NCBI GenBank assembly: GCA_030248065.1 | Contig: JASAMV010004444.1 | Span: 58,897-122,896, forward strand | Direction of reading: 5' to 3' | DNA length: 64,000 bases | From: Rhynchonema sp. JSB1_4 | Lineage: Eukaryota; Nematoda; Chromadorea; Monhysterida; Xyalidae | Shown here: in pieces, positions 23,456-35,700 of the stretch | Numbering within the stretch: position 1 is the stretch's first letter | Layout: the number at the start of each line of letters is the position of its first letter | The notes under the pieces: generated by a model | What the model was told of the DNA's origin: nothing | What the model saw: the letters and a program-made list of their open reading frames with translations, nothing else | The model's database searches: none | Program-made: the position numbers and the translations under genes

Positions 23456-23766
23456 GGTTCGTGAATTTGGAATTTACGTAATTGTTATCTTTCAAAGAAC
23501 CGAGAACTTCGGCAGATTTTGTTTATTTTTCGAACCTTAATTTCATTAAAATGCTTCGAGTTAAACGATTAATTTTGGGGCATTTTGTACTAATGATTTC
23601 AACCATAAAAACCTTAGTCAATCGTATTATACTTTATTATTGACCCATGCTGTTTAACAGCAGTCTAACAGTATTGCTGTCAAGTAAACAACATCGGTAC
23701 CACTGTGCACTTCACAATGTGACCACACTCATGCAACTCCACACTGTAATGATAAAATTTCTGTCT

Positions 23767-24864
23767 CATATCGTCGGTATCAGTAAAAATAAGACCAACC
23801 CCCAAACCACTTTTTCGAGAAAAAAGCGTTTGAAGTTGGCCTGACCGCATTTCCAACACGGTTTGGTTCGGTAGGCTGATGTTTGGCATGTCTACGAAAG
23901 GGAGCATGCTGATCATCATAGAAACAAAAGTAGACTTTGAAACATCATATCCAAGTAAAAACAAAGCTGTTTGTCGGTTGGTTTTAGTTGACAAAAAAAT
24001 AAATATAGACCAAGCCCCTTGGCGGAGCAGTTGAAAACCGAAAAATAGCCCAACCCCCATTTTCTCTGCCATTTATTTTTCACCTGCTTGAAAAAGATTT
24101 AATACGGGGTTCATTAAAATGTCTTAAAAGAAGCATTATCATTCAAAACGCTTGTTACAGGGGTGGAAATCGGGCCGGGTTACCTCGGTCCGGCATGACC
24201 GGATTCAGAAAAAGTCAGCCCGGTCCTATCCGGCCCGATTTTTTGGGCCGGGTTTTTCTGATTGTATTTTGAAGCAAACGTCGGGTGTGAAAAGATTGTT
24301 TCTGTTTGTTGAAATCATTGATTACACATTGAAAACATACATAAACAAAAACATCAAAAAGCTTGTCTGTGGGATGCTTCGATCTCGTGGCTCTCACAAC
24401 CACAGTCAGATATGCTTGCCACTGTGCTAAAGACGCCGACAGCCAAGCCGCCTTACGATACGTTATAAACGTAATGATCGGGCCAGCAGCGACGCACTCA
24501 CCGAGAGAGCGTAAAGTCCCTATACAACACACACACAGCTGGGGTATTATGCAACAACTCATGTGTTGAAGCAATCTTTTGTGTGTGTGTGTTGGAGTCG
24601 CGTGCTTTGGGGCTTGGTCTTTTTTGTCCGCGAAAATTGCTCCGCCAAGCAACTTGGTTTTCTTTTTCAAAAACAAGAAACTAGACCAACCCCCAACCGG
24701 AACTAGCAGGTGTTTTCAACAGGCTGTAACTCAATGTACATAGCGTTTTGAGACAAAATTTTTGGTGAATGTTTAGAATAGTTTGCCAGCTACACGCTGC
24801 ACACAAAAAGGGGGTTGGTCTTTTGGTGGGGGTTGGTCTTAATTTTACTGATACCGACGATATG
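23767..24864. mobile_element. Element with 40-bp terminal inverted repeats and nested inner repeats
   Basis: CATATCGTCGGTATCAGTAA at 23767 recurs inverted at the other end (…TTACTGATACCGACGATATG, ending 24864), and the match extends into AAGACCAACCCCCA. Inside, a second inverted pair occurs (about 24010-24035 with CCCCTTGGCGGAGCA, and about 24605-24655 with TTGCTCCGCCAAGCAA). The motif GACCAACCCCCA recurs in both orientations. A GGGCCGGGTT / TCCGGCCCGATT patch sits at 24170-24255. There is no transposase frame. It lies upstream of the glutaminase start on the other side from the gene body, so it may sit in that gene's promoter region. Confidence 0.65.
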
Positions 24865-25962
24865 GTGACTGTCGCTTCAGTTCAGCACACTAGGTGATGT
24901 TGCCGTCTGTCAATTGCGGGCTGCAAAACTCGTTTCACACACCTTTATTAGCAATCAGTGCGCTCTCAAGTTACACTTGGGTGCTGCTTCCAAAGTTGGA
25001 CATATGTAGGTATTCTGAACATTAATACTACATTTGTGCCCAAGAATCTATTATGGGCCAACTTGTTACGCCGGCTGCACTGTCAGCCCAAAACTCTTTC
25101 AGGAAGAAGTGATCATGTAAACAGCATGATATGCCGACGACAGTGGTGATGTATGTAACCGATGCCAAAAAGCATAACAGTTCATGAAACTGTCACCTGA
25201 TTGCATTTTACAAACTTCATGTGATCAGAAGTTGCATTTTTAGAATGCCTCAGCTTTCGATGATCCACATGAACCAAATTACGGAACACTTGAAGACCAC
25301 CAGCAACCTGGAAATTTTTAAAAAATATGTCATCCATTTCGAGCGGTTATAAATAAAAAACTAGCGTGTAAAGAGTAAACAAATCACTCGTTTCCGTTCT
25401 GGACGCAAGTGCATGCAAGTATTGGAAATTCCGGGCGCATGTCCATAACAAATACAACCGGTTGATCCACTAATGAGCATTTCAAAGCATTTAGAGATGG
25501 GAATAATGCACCTCGCCAGGTGAGAGACACACACAATCCAAGCTACACAGAGTGTGAATTACACGTCATGTAAACACGGCACTGAATCGGTGGATTAACA
25601 CCTTATTTTTACTTCACTCCCTCATATGGGACAAAAATGTGGGAATTCAATGAATAATTGTTATCAAAACAATTTCGTTCCATTCCACTTTCCGTAGATA
25701 ATACGCTCTTTTGTTGCGTGGGCGAAAAACACACTCAAAGCCTACCATATCATCAACACTGGATTACGGTAGGCAGACCATTCGTCGATTAACACGAGCG
25801 TGTAAAACACACTTTTCAACGAAAACGCATCGATTTGTTGTTATTATGTGATATTGATTTATTGCATCAAAGCTCCATGTAGGCGTTAATCGATACATAC
25901 TACCATTGTAAAGGAAACGACTTGTTTTTACTTTTCATTTAACGTTTCAAAAGTTGTTGAAA
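24865..25962. other. Intergenic between glutaminase and the Cys-rich secreted gene
   Basis: This lies between two divergently transcribed genes (glutaminase minus, secreted protein plus), so both 5' regions are here or in the adjacent repeat. It is AT-rich; I see no conserved exon and no certain TATA box. Confidence 0.45.
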
Positions 25963-28900
25963 ATGGATCGCCGAATGTTATTATTCTTCGTTGCGCCATG
26001 GTGTCTCGTTCAGGTAACGAACGCAATGTTGCTGGTGTCTTGGTCACTGACATGTTCAGTTTGAGCTGCTGTTTCAAATGATTTCCCCCATTTCAGCTGT
26101 CAACCTGTCAAGAAGCTGCAATGGGCGACGCGTGTGTGTCTGACGAGGATCAAGCGGCCGTCGATTGCGTGCTTGATTTGCACGACGAATACTTTGAGTG
26201 TATGGAAATGTCGGTTTATAGCCGTTTTCTTTTCTAAAGCATTCCAGTCTCTATTGATATGAATATGTACGTTAAAATCAATCAAAAAGTAAAAAATAAG
26301 TCAGCTTCCCGAAATATACTGTAGCTAATTTTTTAATTGCAGCCCGTGCGGTGATGAGCATAACGAGAAGATTGATCGCTGGAACGAGGCCAAGATCAGC
26401 AGCACCATTAACATCGCCGCATCGTTTGTGCCCGGAATGAATCATTCTGAGGTGGCGGACTTGTTGTCTTGCGCACTGCCGAGCCCCGATGATACTCTGC
26501 CTCCGTGCATGCATTTGGCCAAACGGTAGTGGGACAGTTTGAATCCTCATCGGTAACAATTTCAGCCACTTACAGCAGAATCAAAACGTTTTCAGAGTGT
26601 GTCGGAGCCAAGCCAATTGCCTCAAGCAGTTCGCCAGAACATCCTTTTGGCGCTACTTCCGTTGTCGACGATTGACGTTAGTTCTAATCTCTCTAACGCA
26701 AACCGAACCCATAGCAAACCTGATTCTTGAAGGAATAACGGCGAATGTACCAACGCACTGCACGAAGAGATCAGGCGAATGCTGGGTCAAAAGTTCGAGC
26801 AAAAGGTGGAAAACGAAGAGCAAGCGTGCAACTGCTTGAAAGTGCGTGTCTACATACAATATTGTGTTTGAACTGCTGTGTACAAATGCATGCAACAAGA
26901 CTCTTTCAATCTTATAACAAGTATCCCTGGTCACATTTTATCGATCTCATAGGAGTTCGCATCGGTGAGTCTGTCGCAGTGCGGAGTCGGCAATGACACC
27001 AGTATGATGAGCGATCTTGACTCTGTGCCCTGCGATCGCCTGCTGTCCATCAATTTCCGACCATTCTCTGCGTTCAGAAAGCGCATTCACGGCAGGCGAA
27101 AGAAACGAAATGCGGCGTTTCCGTTGGTTCACATTTAGAAATTCGTCATGGTTTTCCATCAAAAATGAAAACAGGGCACATCACAGGCATGCCGGTGCAG
27201 CTCCTGGTACTTGTGAAAACCAATCAGAAGAGAGCAAAATGTGTGTGCGACTCGTAGGTGACAGAGCCATGGAATTGTTCCAGCAGTGCAAAGAGGAGAC
27301 GAGGGAGTGAGTCCTTTTAGAGTTTTTTCTCGAAAGAACATAAAAAGCTCCAATCATCCTTCAGAGAATGCGCATCGGAAGTGCGTCAAATCCAAGAGCA
27401 AGTCGAGTCACCGTCTGAGACGAGCACCATCTTTGAACGAGTTGGAAGTTTTGTCAAGGGATTCTTTGCATCAGTTGGCGCCGGCAAGAAACGCAAGAAG
27501 CGACAGGCGCCTTTGGAATTGAACACGAATGACGCGAAGAGAATGGTTAGTGAACAAATCGAAAAAGGGCGTTCATCAGATCTTTAATCGAAGCTCATTC
27601 TTACATACATAGTTGTCTTCTTCAGGCCGCATTGGTGGATGGAGCAACTGTGCAGGAAAAGGAATGTATTGAGGACACACTTCTGCAGTCGGAAGACTCG
27701 ATTGAACAATGCGTTCGCAAACCACAGTATGTTTTTCTGCTCCATATTTTGTTACTGCTTCGCCCTTTGTTGACATTGAGTGATTAGCTCTAGTGAAAGT
27801 CGTTGTCAGAACATCATCAACAGGTATGTACGTATCTTTTCATTTTTTCTCAGGGTGTGCAACGCGACACGCGATTGTCTTGAACTCAATCAGAACAGCA
27901 TGATGGAGGACTTGGCCATTTGCATTTTCCAGTTAGTTGGCGCAATGTTTCTTTCGTGTCAATACCTTCACTGGGGTAACTTGTGATGACCTCAGTTAAC
28001 CTCAATCATGCCCAACGACCTCAGATACAAAATCCCAACCGGATGCGTCAAGCACGAACTGGGAGATTCAATAGGACAGCAGATGGAGTTCACCAATTCC
28101 GAAACCAAATCGGCCGTTTGTGGTTGCTTTGAAGAGGCGCTCAAATCGGCCGCTTGGGACTGCGGCCTACGAGACGCTGAGGTTGGTGTATATCTCCAAG
28201 CTCCTTCAGGAAAAGAGCATGAGCAATAACATTCGTTTCAGTTGACGGGGAGCCCGTGTCCCGAGTTGCGTGCTGCAATCATTGAAACGCCCGTGACACG
28301 AAAACAAGAAATTCCGCTGGAATCGTTGCCGGTAGACAACTCGGGTCGTGACCTGGACACAGGTACACTTTGTCTTGACAAAACCTTTGGACAAGCAATT
28401 CGAAATTGAAAATGGTATTCTGCCAGACACAATTGACCACGTGTACTACAACAATTCTCATGTTCGTCCATCGATACCAAGCAAACACAAGCCCCCGCCC
28501 ACTCCAACCGTGAACGCGACTGATATGCATTCAAATTGGAGTGCCTACCCGGACATGGGATATCCAAACAATGGGGTGCGTTTAAACAGAACATCAAACA
28601 GTAAGACCGTCGCATAAATTCGACTTCAAATACTAAAAAATCTGCATCTTATCCACTTGAACGCCTCATACCGACTTTTTAGGGCAGACCAACCGACAGT
28701 GGTGGCAGGAACTGGACTATGCCGGAGGAACGTGAAAGTAAATTTCATTGAATTATTTTGCGTTATTTCATAGATATTTGCATGAAACATCTTTCAGCCA
28801 CAGCTTATTTTTCCAGTGACAACGGTCGATGAAGATGACTACCTCGGTGCGATGCTGAATATGGGCATGGGCTTCTTTGAGGGTAGAGATGTTGAAAAGG

Positions 28901-31704
28901 ACATGCAGGACGTATTGACTGAGGTACCTGATTGTTACTTAAAGTACTTGTTCTGTTGTAATCTTTCTTCAAACGCTTAAAATGAACGTCATTGGACTTG
29001 AAGGTGTTCGACTACGTCGAGCGCGATGGTGCCGATGGGCCCGAGTCAATGTGTCGCACCGAGGCCGACTATCTGGCGATGCAGTGCATCTTCAATGCTA
29101 CTGAGCACTTCTGGAATCAGTTCGAAGAGGCCAGAGCTGTGTGCGAGCGAGAAACGTCAGTCGTTTGGGATTTTGCAGAGTGTCTTCGTTTTAAACGCCT
29201 TTGTGCTTTGAGGGTTGCCGTAACCCTGTCAATGTGATACAAGGGTGTCATTTGGCAGCCTGCTGTTTTGCTACGAAGTGAATCTGCCCGATCTGTTCTT
29301 GCAGCTAGTCCCTGACGCGCGGGCTGCCTCCATATTGGGCATCAGGGTTGAAACGGAAATCACCATCACGCGTCACATATATACATTGCACATGTCCCAA
29401 AGCACGTATGCACAAAGTGCACACAATCAATCGTTTCAGCAATTGCATCGAGACCTACAATGTGAATCGTGAGACTATGCGAATGAACGGTATCCCACTG
29501 AAATACCCCGATCCGTTCACGAAGACTGATTTCAACACGATCTGGCTCAGTCACATACTCGATCCAAACACGGAAGGTGACGTGATAAGTTGTGCGGCAG
29601 AGAAAATTAATGCGGAAATGTGTTTGGCATCCGAATACGCCAGGTATAACTATTCTAGCTATCACATTATTACTTAATATACAGTACCCGGTAATTCACA
29701 TGTTTGATTTTATGAACATTCAGATTGTGTGAGGAGAAGATCGTATGCATCGAAATGCAGATGGCAATGCTCGCTATGCGGACAGATTCCATTGGAGTCA
29801 CGAACCACTGCACCAGAAAGTCAGTGATTTTTTTCGTCAAAAACCTCACGTTCTACAAAATGTTGAACTACACGTTGTCATGCCGTTTTAGCGCCAGCCT
29901 GCCATGCGTTGCAGAGCTAACACAATTAAACGAGGCCAGCAAAGTGGAGCGAAACGCGATGATGTACGTGCAATCGTGCGAATGTCTCAAACAGCACATT
30001 CTCGCAATGGTCAGTTGGACAATCTTACTGAAACGTGAAATGAAACATCACAGTCAAAATATATATAGGTTGAAACCTGTAACGTCGACGCAGCCGTTCG
30101 AATGTACAGCATTCCATGCGACACACTGCTTGGCGCCGTTACGAATGCGTACAACCAGGCAGCTGAGGCTGACACTGAACAAATGCTGATCCAGGTTAGA
30201 CTTGGTTTCAGTTCAGTTAATCCATCGACCGTTCGCTGAACTTGTTGGCATTTGCAGGAATTGAAAACGGCTGGTATTGAAGAACGAGATATGAACAACC
30301 CGGAACAAGCGGTGATGGAGGTTAGAATGTCCCCAACATCAAGCTTTGAACAAATGTCAAAGAACATCTTTGGATTAATTTACTAAACTTACATCATGCA
30401 GCAATTAAATGAAGCTGGAATCGATGATGAGGACATTAGAGATCCGGAGCGGGCAATAAAAATGGTTTGGTTTGGACCAATTCTGTTCTTTGCGCAAATT
30501 CATTGCTGTTGACCATTTTCTGCATTTCAGCGACTGCAAGCAATGGGAGTGAGCGAAAGCGACATTGAGAATCCTGAGAAGGCAGTGATGCAGGCAGGCA
30601 TGCAGGTTAGGAGATCTGTCAGAGCTCGGCTAATTTTTTTGATGTCGACGCAAGTAGTCGAACTTCGTACAGACGCAGGCGCAGTGCCAATGTCGTCGAT
30701 ACTGTACAAGCACTTGGTCTAAACGCTGCAGGTACCTACGTGTTGAGCGACAAATATGTATTCAATTGTTGCGCTCATTTGGAGCTGCGCTCTGATCCTG
30801 AACCAGTTGAAGCTGCACGCTGGCCATACGTTGTAGGAAAGTATAGGATAGCATTTCGGCTGTGTCACGAGATTAACATCGCTCCTGTACGTTTGCACAA
30901 AATTCGACGACTTGCGTTAATGACATTAGAATAGGCCACCACATGGACATGATTAATAATGCTTGAACTTTCCCTGCCCTCCAGGAATTGCAACAGAACG
31001 TTGATCCCGACATGATCAGAGAACTAGAGGATGTTGTGGAGATGGTGGCTGAAGAAATGGAAGGAGGAGGGGCAACAGGAGGAGGAAGTGGAGGAGGAGG
31101 AAGCGGTGATAATCGCGGCCCATTCATCACCACCACAATGGCACCAGATTGGGTACTCCCCGTGACGGGACCATCAGGAGGCTCAGGGTCTGGTTGGCCT
31201 CCTATGGGATCGGGCTCTGGTTCTGGCTGGCCCGATGGTTCGGGCTCCGGTTGGTGGCCAAGTGGTTCAGGTTCAGGTTCCGGTTCTGGAATCTGGCCTG
31301 ATACATCAGGTTCAGGGTCTGGAATGTGGCCTGATGGCTCAGGTTCAGGGTGGCCGCACGAAGGCTCCGGATCCGGTTTGCCTGAACCTGGCCCAGACCC
31401 GGAAGCACCTCAACCCGACCCAACTGACGATAAGACGAACCCTCAGCCTGAACCCAGTCCCGGACCCAAACCCGACAAGCCAAAGGACAAGAAATCAAAG
31501 GAGGAGGAAGGTGGTGGTGGAGGAGGAAAGCCCGACATTGAAATTACGGTGGAGCTTGAAAAAGTGAACACACCCATACACGTGACGAAATTTGCCAAGA
31601 CGGACTTCATAGTGCCCGTAGTCCGAGTGCATCACAACAACGCCGGCACTAAGTTGCAGAACATTCTAGCACGAAGAAAGCCGCCAACGATTCCGACGGG
31701 ATAA
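25963..31704 (+). CDS. Secreted Cys-rich protein with SG-rich tail, possible proteoglycan core, about 24 exons
   Basis: A signal peptide (MDRRMLLFFVAPWCLVQ) is followed by many short exons with regularly spaced Cys. Exons: 25963-26013, 26097-26197, 26343-26525, 26596-26676, 26733-26841, 26953-27122, 27187-27306, 27365-27545, 27626-27726, 27854-27931, 28025-28181, 28242 to 28575 (with an unresolved short intron near 28330-28395), 28683-28737, 28817-28923, 29004-29155, about 29244 to 29430, 29440-29643, 29724-29819, 29892-30009, 30069-30194, 30258-30320, 30402-30464, 30531-30605, 30985-31704. Two basic stretches (GRRKKRN, GKKRKKRQ) look like convertase sites. Three exons each carry one 21-residue repeat. 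The last exon has many GSGSG units set among Asp/Glu and Trp-Pro, resembling glycosaminoglycan attachment sites as in nematode chondroitin proteoglycans. I do not recognise the Cys-rich family with certainty. An extracellular matrix or eggshell role is inference. Confidence 0.75.
30258..30605 (+). repeat. Three single-exon copies of a 21-residue protein repeat
   Basis: Exons 30258-30320 (63 nt), 30402-30464 (63 nt) and 30531-30605 (75 nt) are all phase 0-0. They encode the aligned repeat [E/Q/R]L-x-x-x-G-[I/V]-x-[E/D/S]-x-D-[I/M]-x-[N/D]-P-E-[Q/R/K]-A-[V/I]-[M/K], three times in a row. The start of exon 30985 (ELQQNVDPDMI) may be a fourth, decayed copy. The pattern implies exon-by-exon tandem duplication. 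Confidence 0.9.
31153..31400 (+). repeat. Codons for GSGSG / GSGSGW repeats
   Basis: The last exon of the secreted gene has many tandem copies of GGTTCxGGxTCxGG-like sequence encoding Gly-Ser-Gly units spaced by Trp-Pro-Asp. The reverse strand is open as a by-product and is not a gene. Repeat length variation between individuals would be expected. Confidence 0.85.
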
Positions 31705-32732
31705 AAATGTGTTGTACTTTGATTCAATGCCATCTCTAATTGACGCAAGATGTTCCTAAGCCAGTAAACAAAAAATTTTGAGATACTGTAATCATACATT
31801 TTTGAGGTGGAAAATTTAGTCTATTTGTAGCTCTTTTTGGAAGAAATTCGTCATAAAAAGGGTATTTTAACGACTTTACCTCATCTGTTTCTGACGAATG
31901 ATTTTGAGGTAATGAACGTACCTAGTTTTTTCTTCCAACCGCAGTTTTTCCTATAGAGCCTCCGAGGGCTTTATTCAAAAACGTTTCCGAACAGAGCTCT
32001 CGGAGGCCCTATATTTGGGAAAGAAGTTTAAAAATTGATCCTGTGATCATTGATTTTCACCCAACAAAAGTGGTTTCAAATCGCACTTTTTCGGGATTTC
32101 TCCTCAAAACTGTTCAAATGTTTGATGAAAACGTGGATTGGAATGCATATAAAGCGGTTGTGATGACTTCGGTGATGTTGGCAATCGATTCAAAATGTTT
32201 CAAAAACCTTCCTACGCAGATACATTTCTGAATAGGGCCTCGAGGGCTCTATTTGGTTAAAAAAGTACCTAACGAACACACCGATTTTCCACCTTTTTCC
32301 GAATAAAATCCTCAGGACTCTATATTGAAAACTACAGCAATTGTACTTTTATACGAAACAATTCAACACTCAATTTACTCCAAACAGTATACAACTAATT
32401 TTTTAATAAAGATTTGAATGGAAAACACGATGAGGCAGTTTGAATCATACACATAAACAAACAAAAAACGATGAACAAGAATGAGAAAAAGAATATCATC
32501 AAGTTTCTCTAGCCATACGCCGTCGTATTTTTTTAACAAAAGAAATTGGCTAACAGTAGTGGTCAAATCAAGTCGTTAAATCTTGTCTCATGCATGATGA
32601 TCACAAACTTCTTGATCATCTTCATACATGTATTATCTCTCGCGCTCATTTGGGGCTGCTTGTTTGACGACAAGATCTGATGACTTACTTTGACGACAGT
32701 GCTATCAGCCAAGAAATTGACATGTACAATAA
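31705..32732. other. Intergenic between convergent genes
   Basis: This holds the 3' flanks of the secreted gene (plus) and the neprilysin gene (minus). A short phrase, GCCT(C)CGAGGGCT, recurs in both orientations around 31958-32010 and 32235-32250, suggesting a degraded inverted-repeat element. No gene was seen. Confidence 0.5.
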
Positions 32733-35700
32733 TCACCAAACGGTGCATGGATTCTGTGAGACCATTGAGCTCGAAGGTGAACACCTGAACGCTTGGCCGA
32801 AAGGTGCGAAATTTCGTAATGTGCCCAGCACACGAACCTGAAATTGTGCAAGTAGGATGGTTCGCGATAACACTACAATTGAAACATCAGCCAGTCAACC
32901 TGATCAGGGGGATGTGGATTGAGCATCAACAGTTGTCTGTTGAGTGCAGGTGAGTGACCGCCTGCTGAACACCACACACTCGCGTAGGATAAGAAAAAGA
33001 CCTGAAAGGAGCAATTTCAGGAGTTTGATGTATGTCCGCAAAATAAACTGTCATCAATTGGCTGACCTGATCGTTTGTTAAAAATTCAAGCCCCGGAATC
33101 TCTGACATTTCAGTGGTGGGATTCGCCTTCTTGAATGCTGTGTAGGCAGCTTGTAAACCTGGGTTAAATGTGCTTTTGTATTCGAAATAGATCTACCGTA
33201 AGCCTGCTACCGTATACCAACGTTGGTACTGCTACTGTATACCTCCAACATCAGCCAGATTCTCCCCGTTCGTCATTTTGCCATCCACACACATGTTGAT
33301 GTCCTGGTAGCAATATCGATTGTAGTCCTGCACCAGACAGGACGACACTTGACGGAAACCACGTGTGGCCGTCAGGTCAAGCCACGTACCGAGTTGACCC
33401 TGCCGAAATGGCCAGCTCAATTTCATGCAGTTTTCGATGGACGTGAAAAACTATACTGTATATATAAGTTCAACCGTTGGTCCGAAATGTATTCCCTGAT
33501 CATCGAAGCCATGCATCAGCTCATGACCCAGTATTGTGCCGAACGTGCCGTATCGTACCGAAGATGGGTAGTCGTCCCGGTAGATGGGAGGCTGCACATG
33601 GCAAAAGGAGTTTGAATTGTTTTCGATAATATTTCGATTTGCAACTTCTAAACTCACTTGCAGCAATCCCACAGGCAAGCTGAGTGCGTTGTGCTCAGGA
33701 CTGTACCAAGCGTTGACCAGTGCCGGACTTGCACCAAAGTAGTCATTGCGATCTGCTGCCTTCAGTAGTGAGTAGCCCTTCTCCTGTTGTTGCCAGAACG
33801 TTAAGCGATTCAGGGTGCCGAAGAAGCCTAAAGGTTGAACGTTTTCTTTTCAAAGTCGGCCCGAGCAACATCAGTGTTGCTTTACCTTCTTTCGGGGCTA
33901 ATGTCAAATTTCGGTAGTAGTCGTTCAGTTTGTGGTCATTCATAATCCAGTCTGGATATCCAACATTGATGTTCAACCTATCCAACTTGCGCAGCGCTCG
34001 CTCCTGCGGGAACAATATCAACTTTGAGAAGAATGACACTTTTTCTGGAAAAGGGTTATGTATTTTTGTAAAATTGCGTTTTTGACTACCAACCTTGCTG
34101 GTCATGTCCAACCAGCTGTTCCGCATGAACAAATTCTTGAACGCATCCTTAACGCCATCTATGGTCGGTTGCACATCTGGCTTGGTTCCATTGGTGTACC
34201 TGCATGTTGTGATGTTTCACGCGCATAAACATTGCAAATTTAACAAAAACGTAAATATTAGCACCCACATCTCAACATACAATCGTCCGACAGCATAACC
34301 CAAATACTTGGTCGTCACCCCAATGCACTCAACGCTGTGGCTGGGTGCTTGCCAACGAAGGTCGATCTTCTCCTTCAACTCCTTGTGCAGAATTCGGAAT
34401 TGAGCTGACAGCACCCACATTCGACTGTGCACCTGAATAGTTCAAGTTTTGGGCCGTTTTCATTGATTTTTATTGAAAGCTGTTTAGTTCAAAGGAAAAA
34501 TCAATAAATATCCAACCAATCTCCACATCAAATAATTGTAGAGTGTTTTGACGTGCGTCTGCTGCAGCAATATGCTCAACGATTTCATGTACTCCGGTTC
34601 CATCACCACAACTTGGGTGGCGGGGAAAATCTGAAACATGTGTATTTTGTACATTTTTACTCAGATAAAGGTATAAAAATCCATTTTTGTTATACCTGAT
34701 AATAGACATCAGCCGGCAGCAGCCTGAAGAAATAATTGTCCCAATCGATGCCCGGATATTTCGTTTTCAATTCGAAAATATGCGTCGGATTGTACTCCTT
34801 GTTGAAGTCCTTGTGCTCCACGTAGATTTCTGCCAGTTTCTTCTCGAATTTGATGATATCCATCACGTCAGCGTCTGAATTGCGGGAATAAATATTTCCA
34901 ATATATATCAGCATCCGCTGGCATTATTTACATACCAATAATTTCCGAAATATATCCGAAACAATTTAACCAAGACCGAAACTGACCAAGTGTTGGTGGC
35001 AGTTCAATGTTGGCGTCGTGAGCAAGAATCTGTGCTGCAGCCGTGATCGTGTTCTTGTAGGCCGTTAGAACTTGTTCACTGAAAGAACGCTATTCAGTTC
35101 TTGGCATCAATCTCAAATTTGAATATACTCGGAGTATGTAGTAGGTTATGAACTGGTTCGACCTGTAGTTCAGATACGGCTTGGTCGATCCAAGTGTCAG
35201 TGTGGCTTCGTCGAGAAACAATCGATTTTCAGTCACATTCACCCAATCAACACTGAACACGGGCGTGATGAAACTTGGCACGTTGTAGACGCCTGACAGC
35301 AGACCGGCCAGACCTGAAAAGGGCACTCTTAGGTCTCGACACACTCTAATGCAACCCCAAATTTGGTTATACAGTCATCCAACCTGACACTGACAGCTGC
35401 ATGTTGTATGTTTTCCAATTTGTGACCAACAATGGCCAAATTCCGAGTATGCTGTTCTGCATCACGTACAGCAGCGGGTTGAGATTGCCGGACTTCACAC
35501 CTGTAAATTATGGAGAATGAAAATATTTCATTCTCCGAGAGAAAAACTACGAGACATCAGATATGTACGTACGTACCGACGACTTTGACACAACTCTCAA
35601 ACACATCCCTTGCTGTCCGGACGGCTAGCGGTTGTTCGTGAAGAAGATGGGGTTCGTCATGTAGTTGGCGAAATGCGGTGTACAATTGCTCAATGACACC

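Noticed and set aside
24215..24676. 153-codon minus-strand frame
   Set aside because: Lies inside the layered inverted-repeat element; composition follows repeats and no domain is visible.
31202..31498. Minus-strand frame across the SG-rich exon
   Set aside because: A shadow of the Gly-Ser codon repeat on the other strand.
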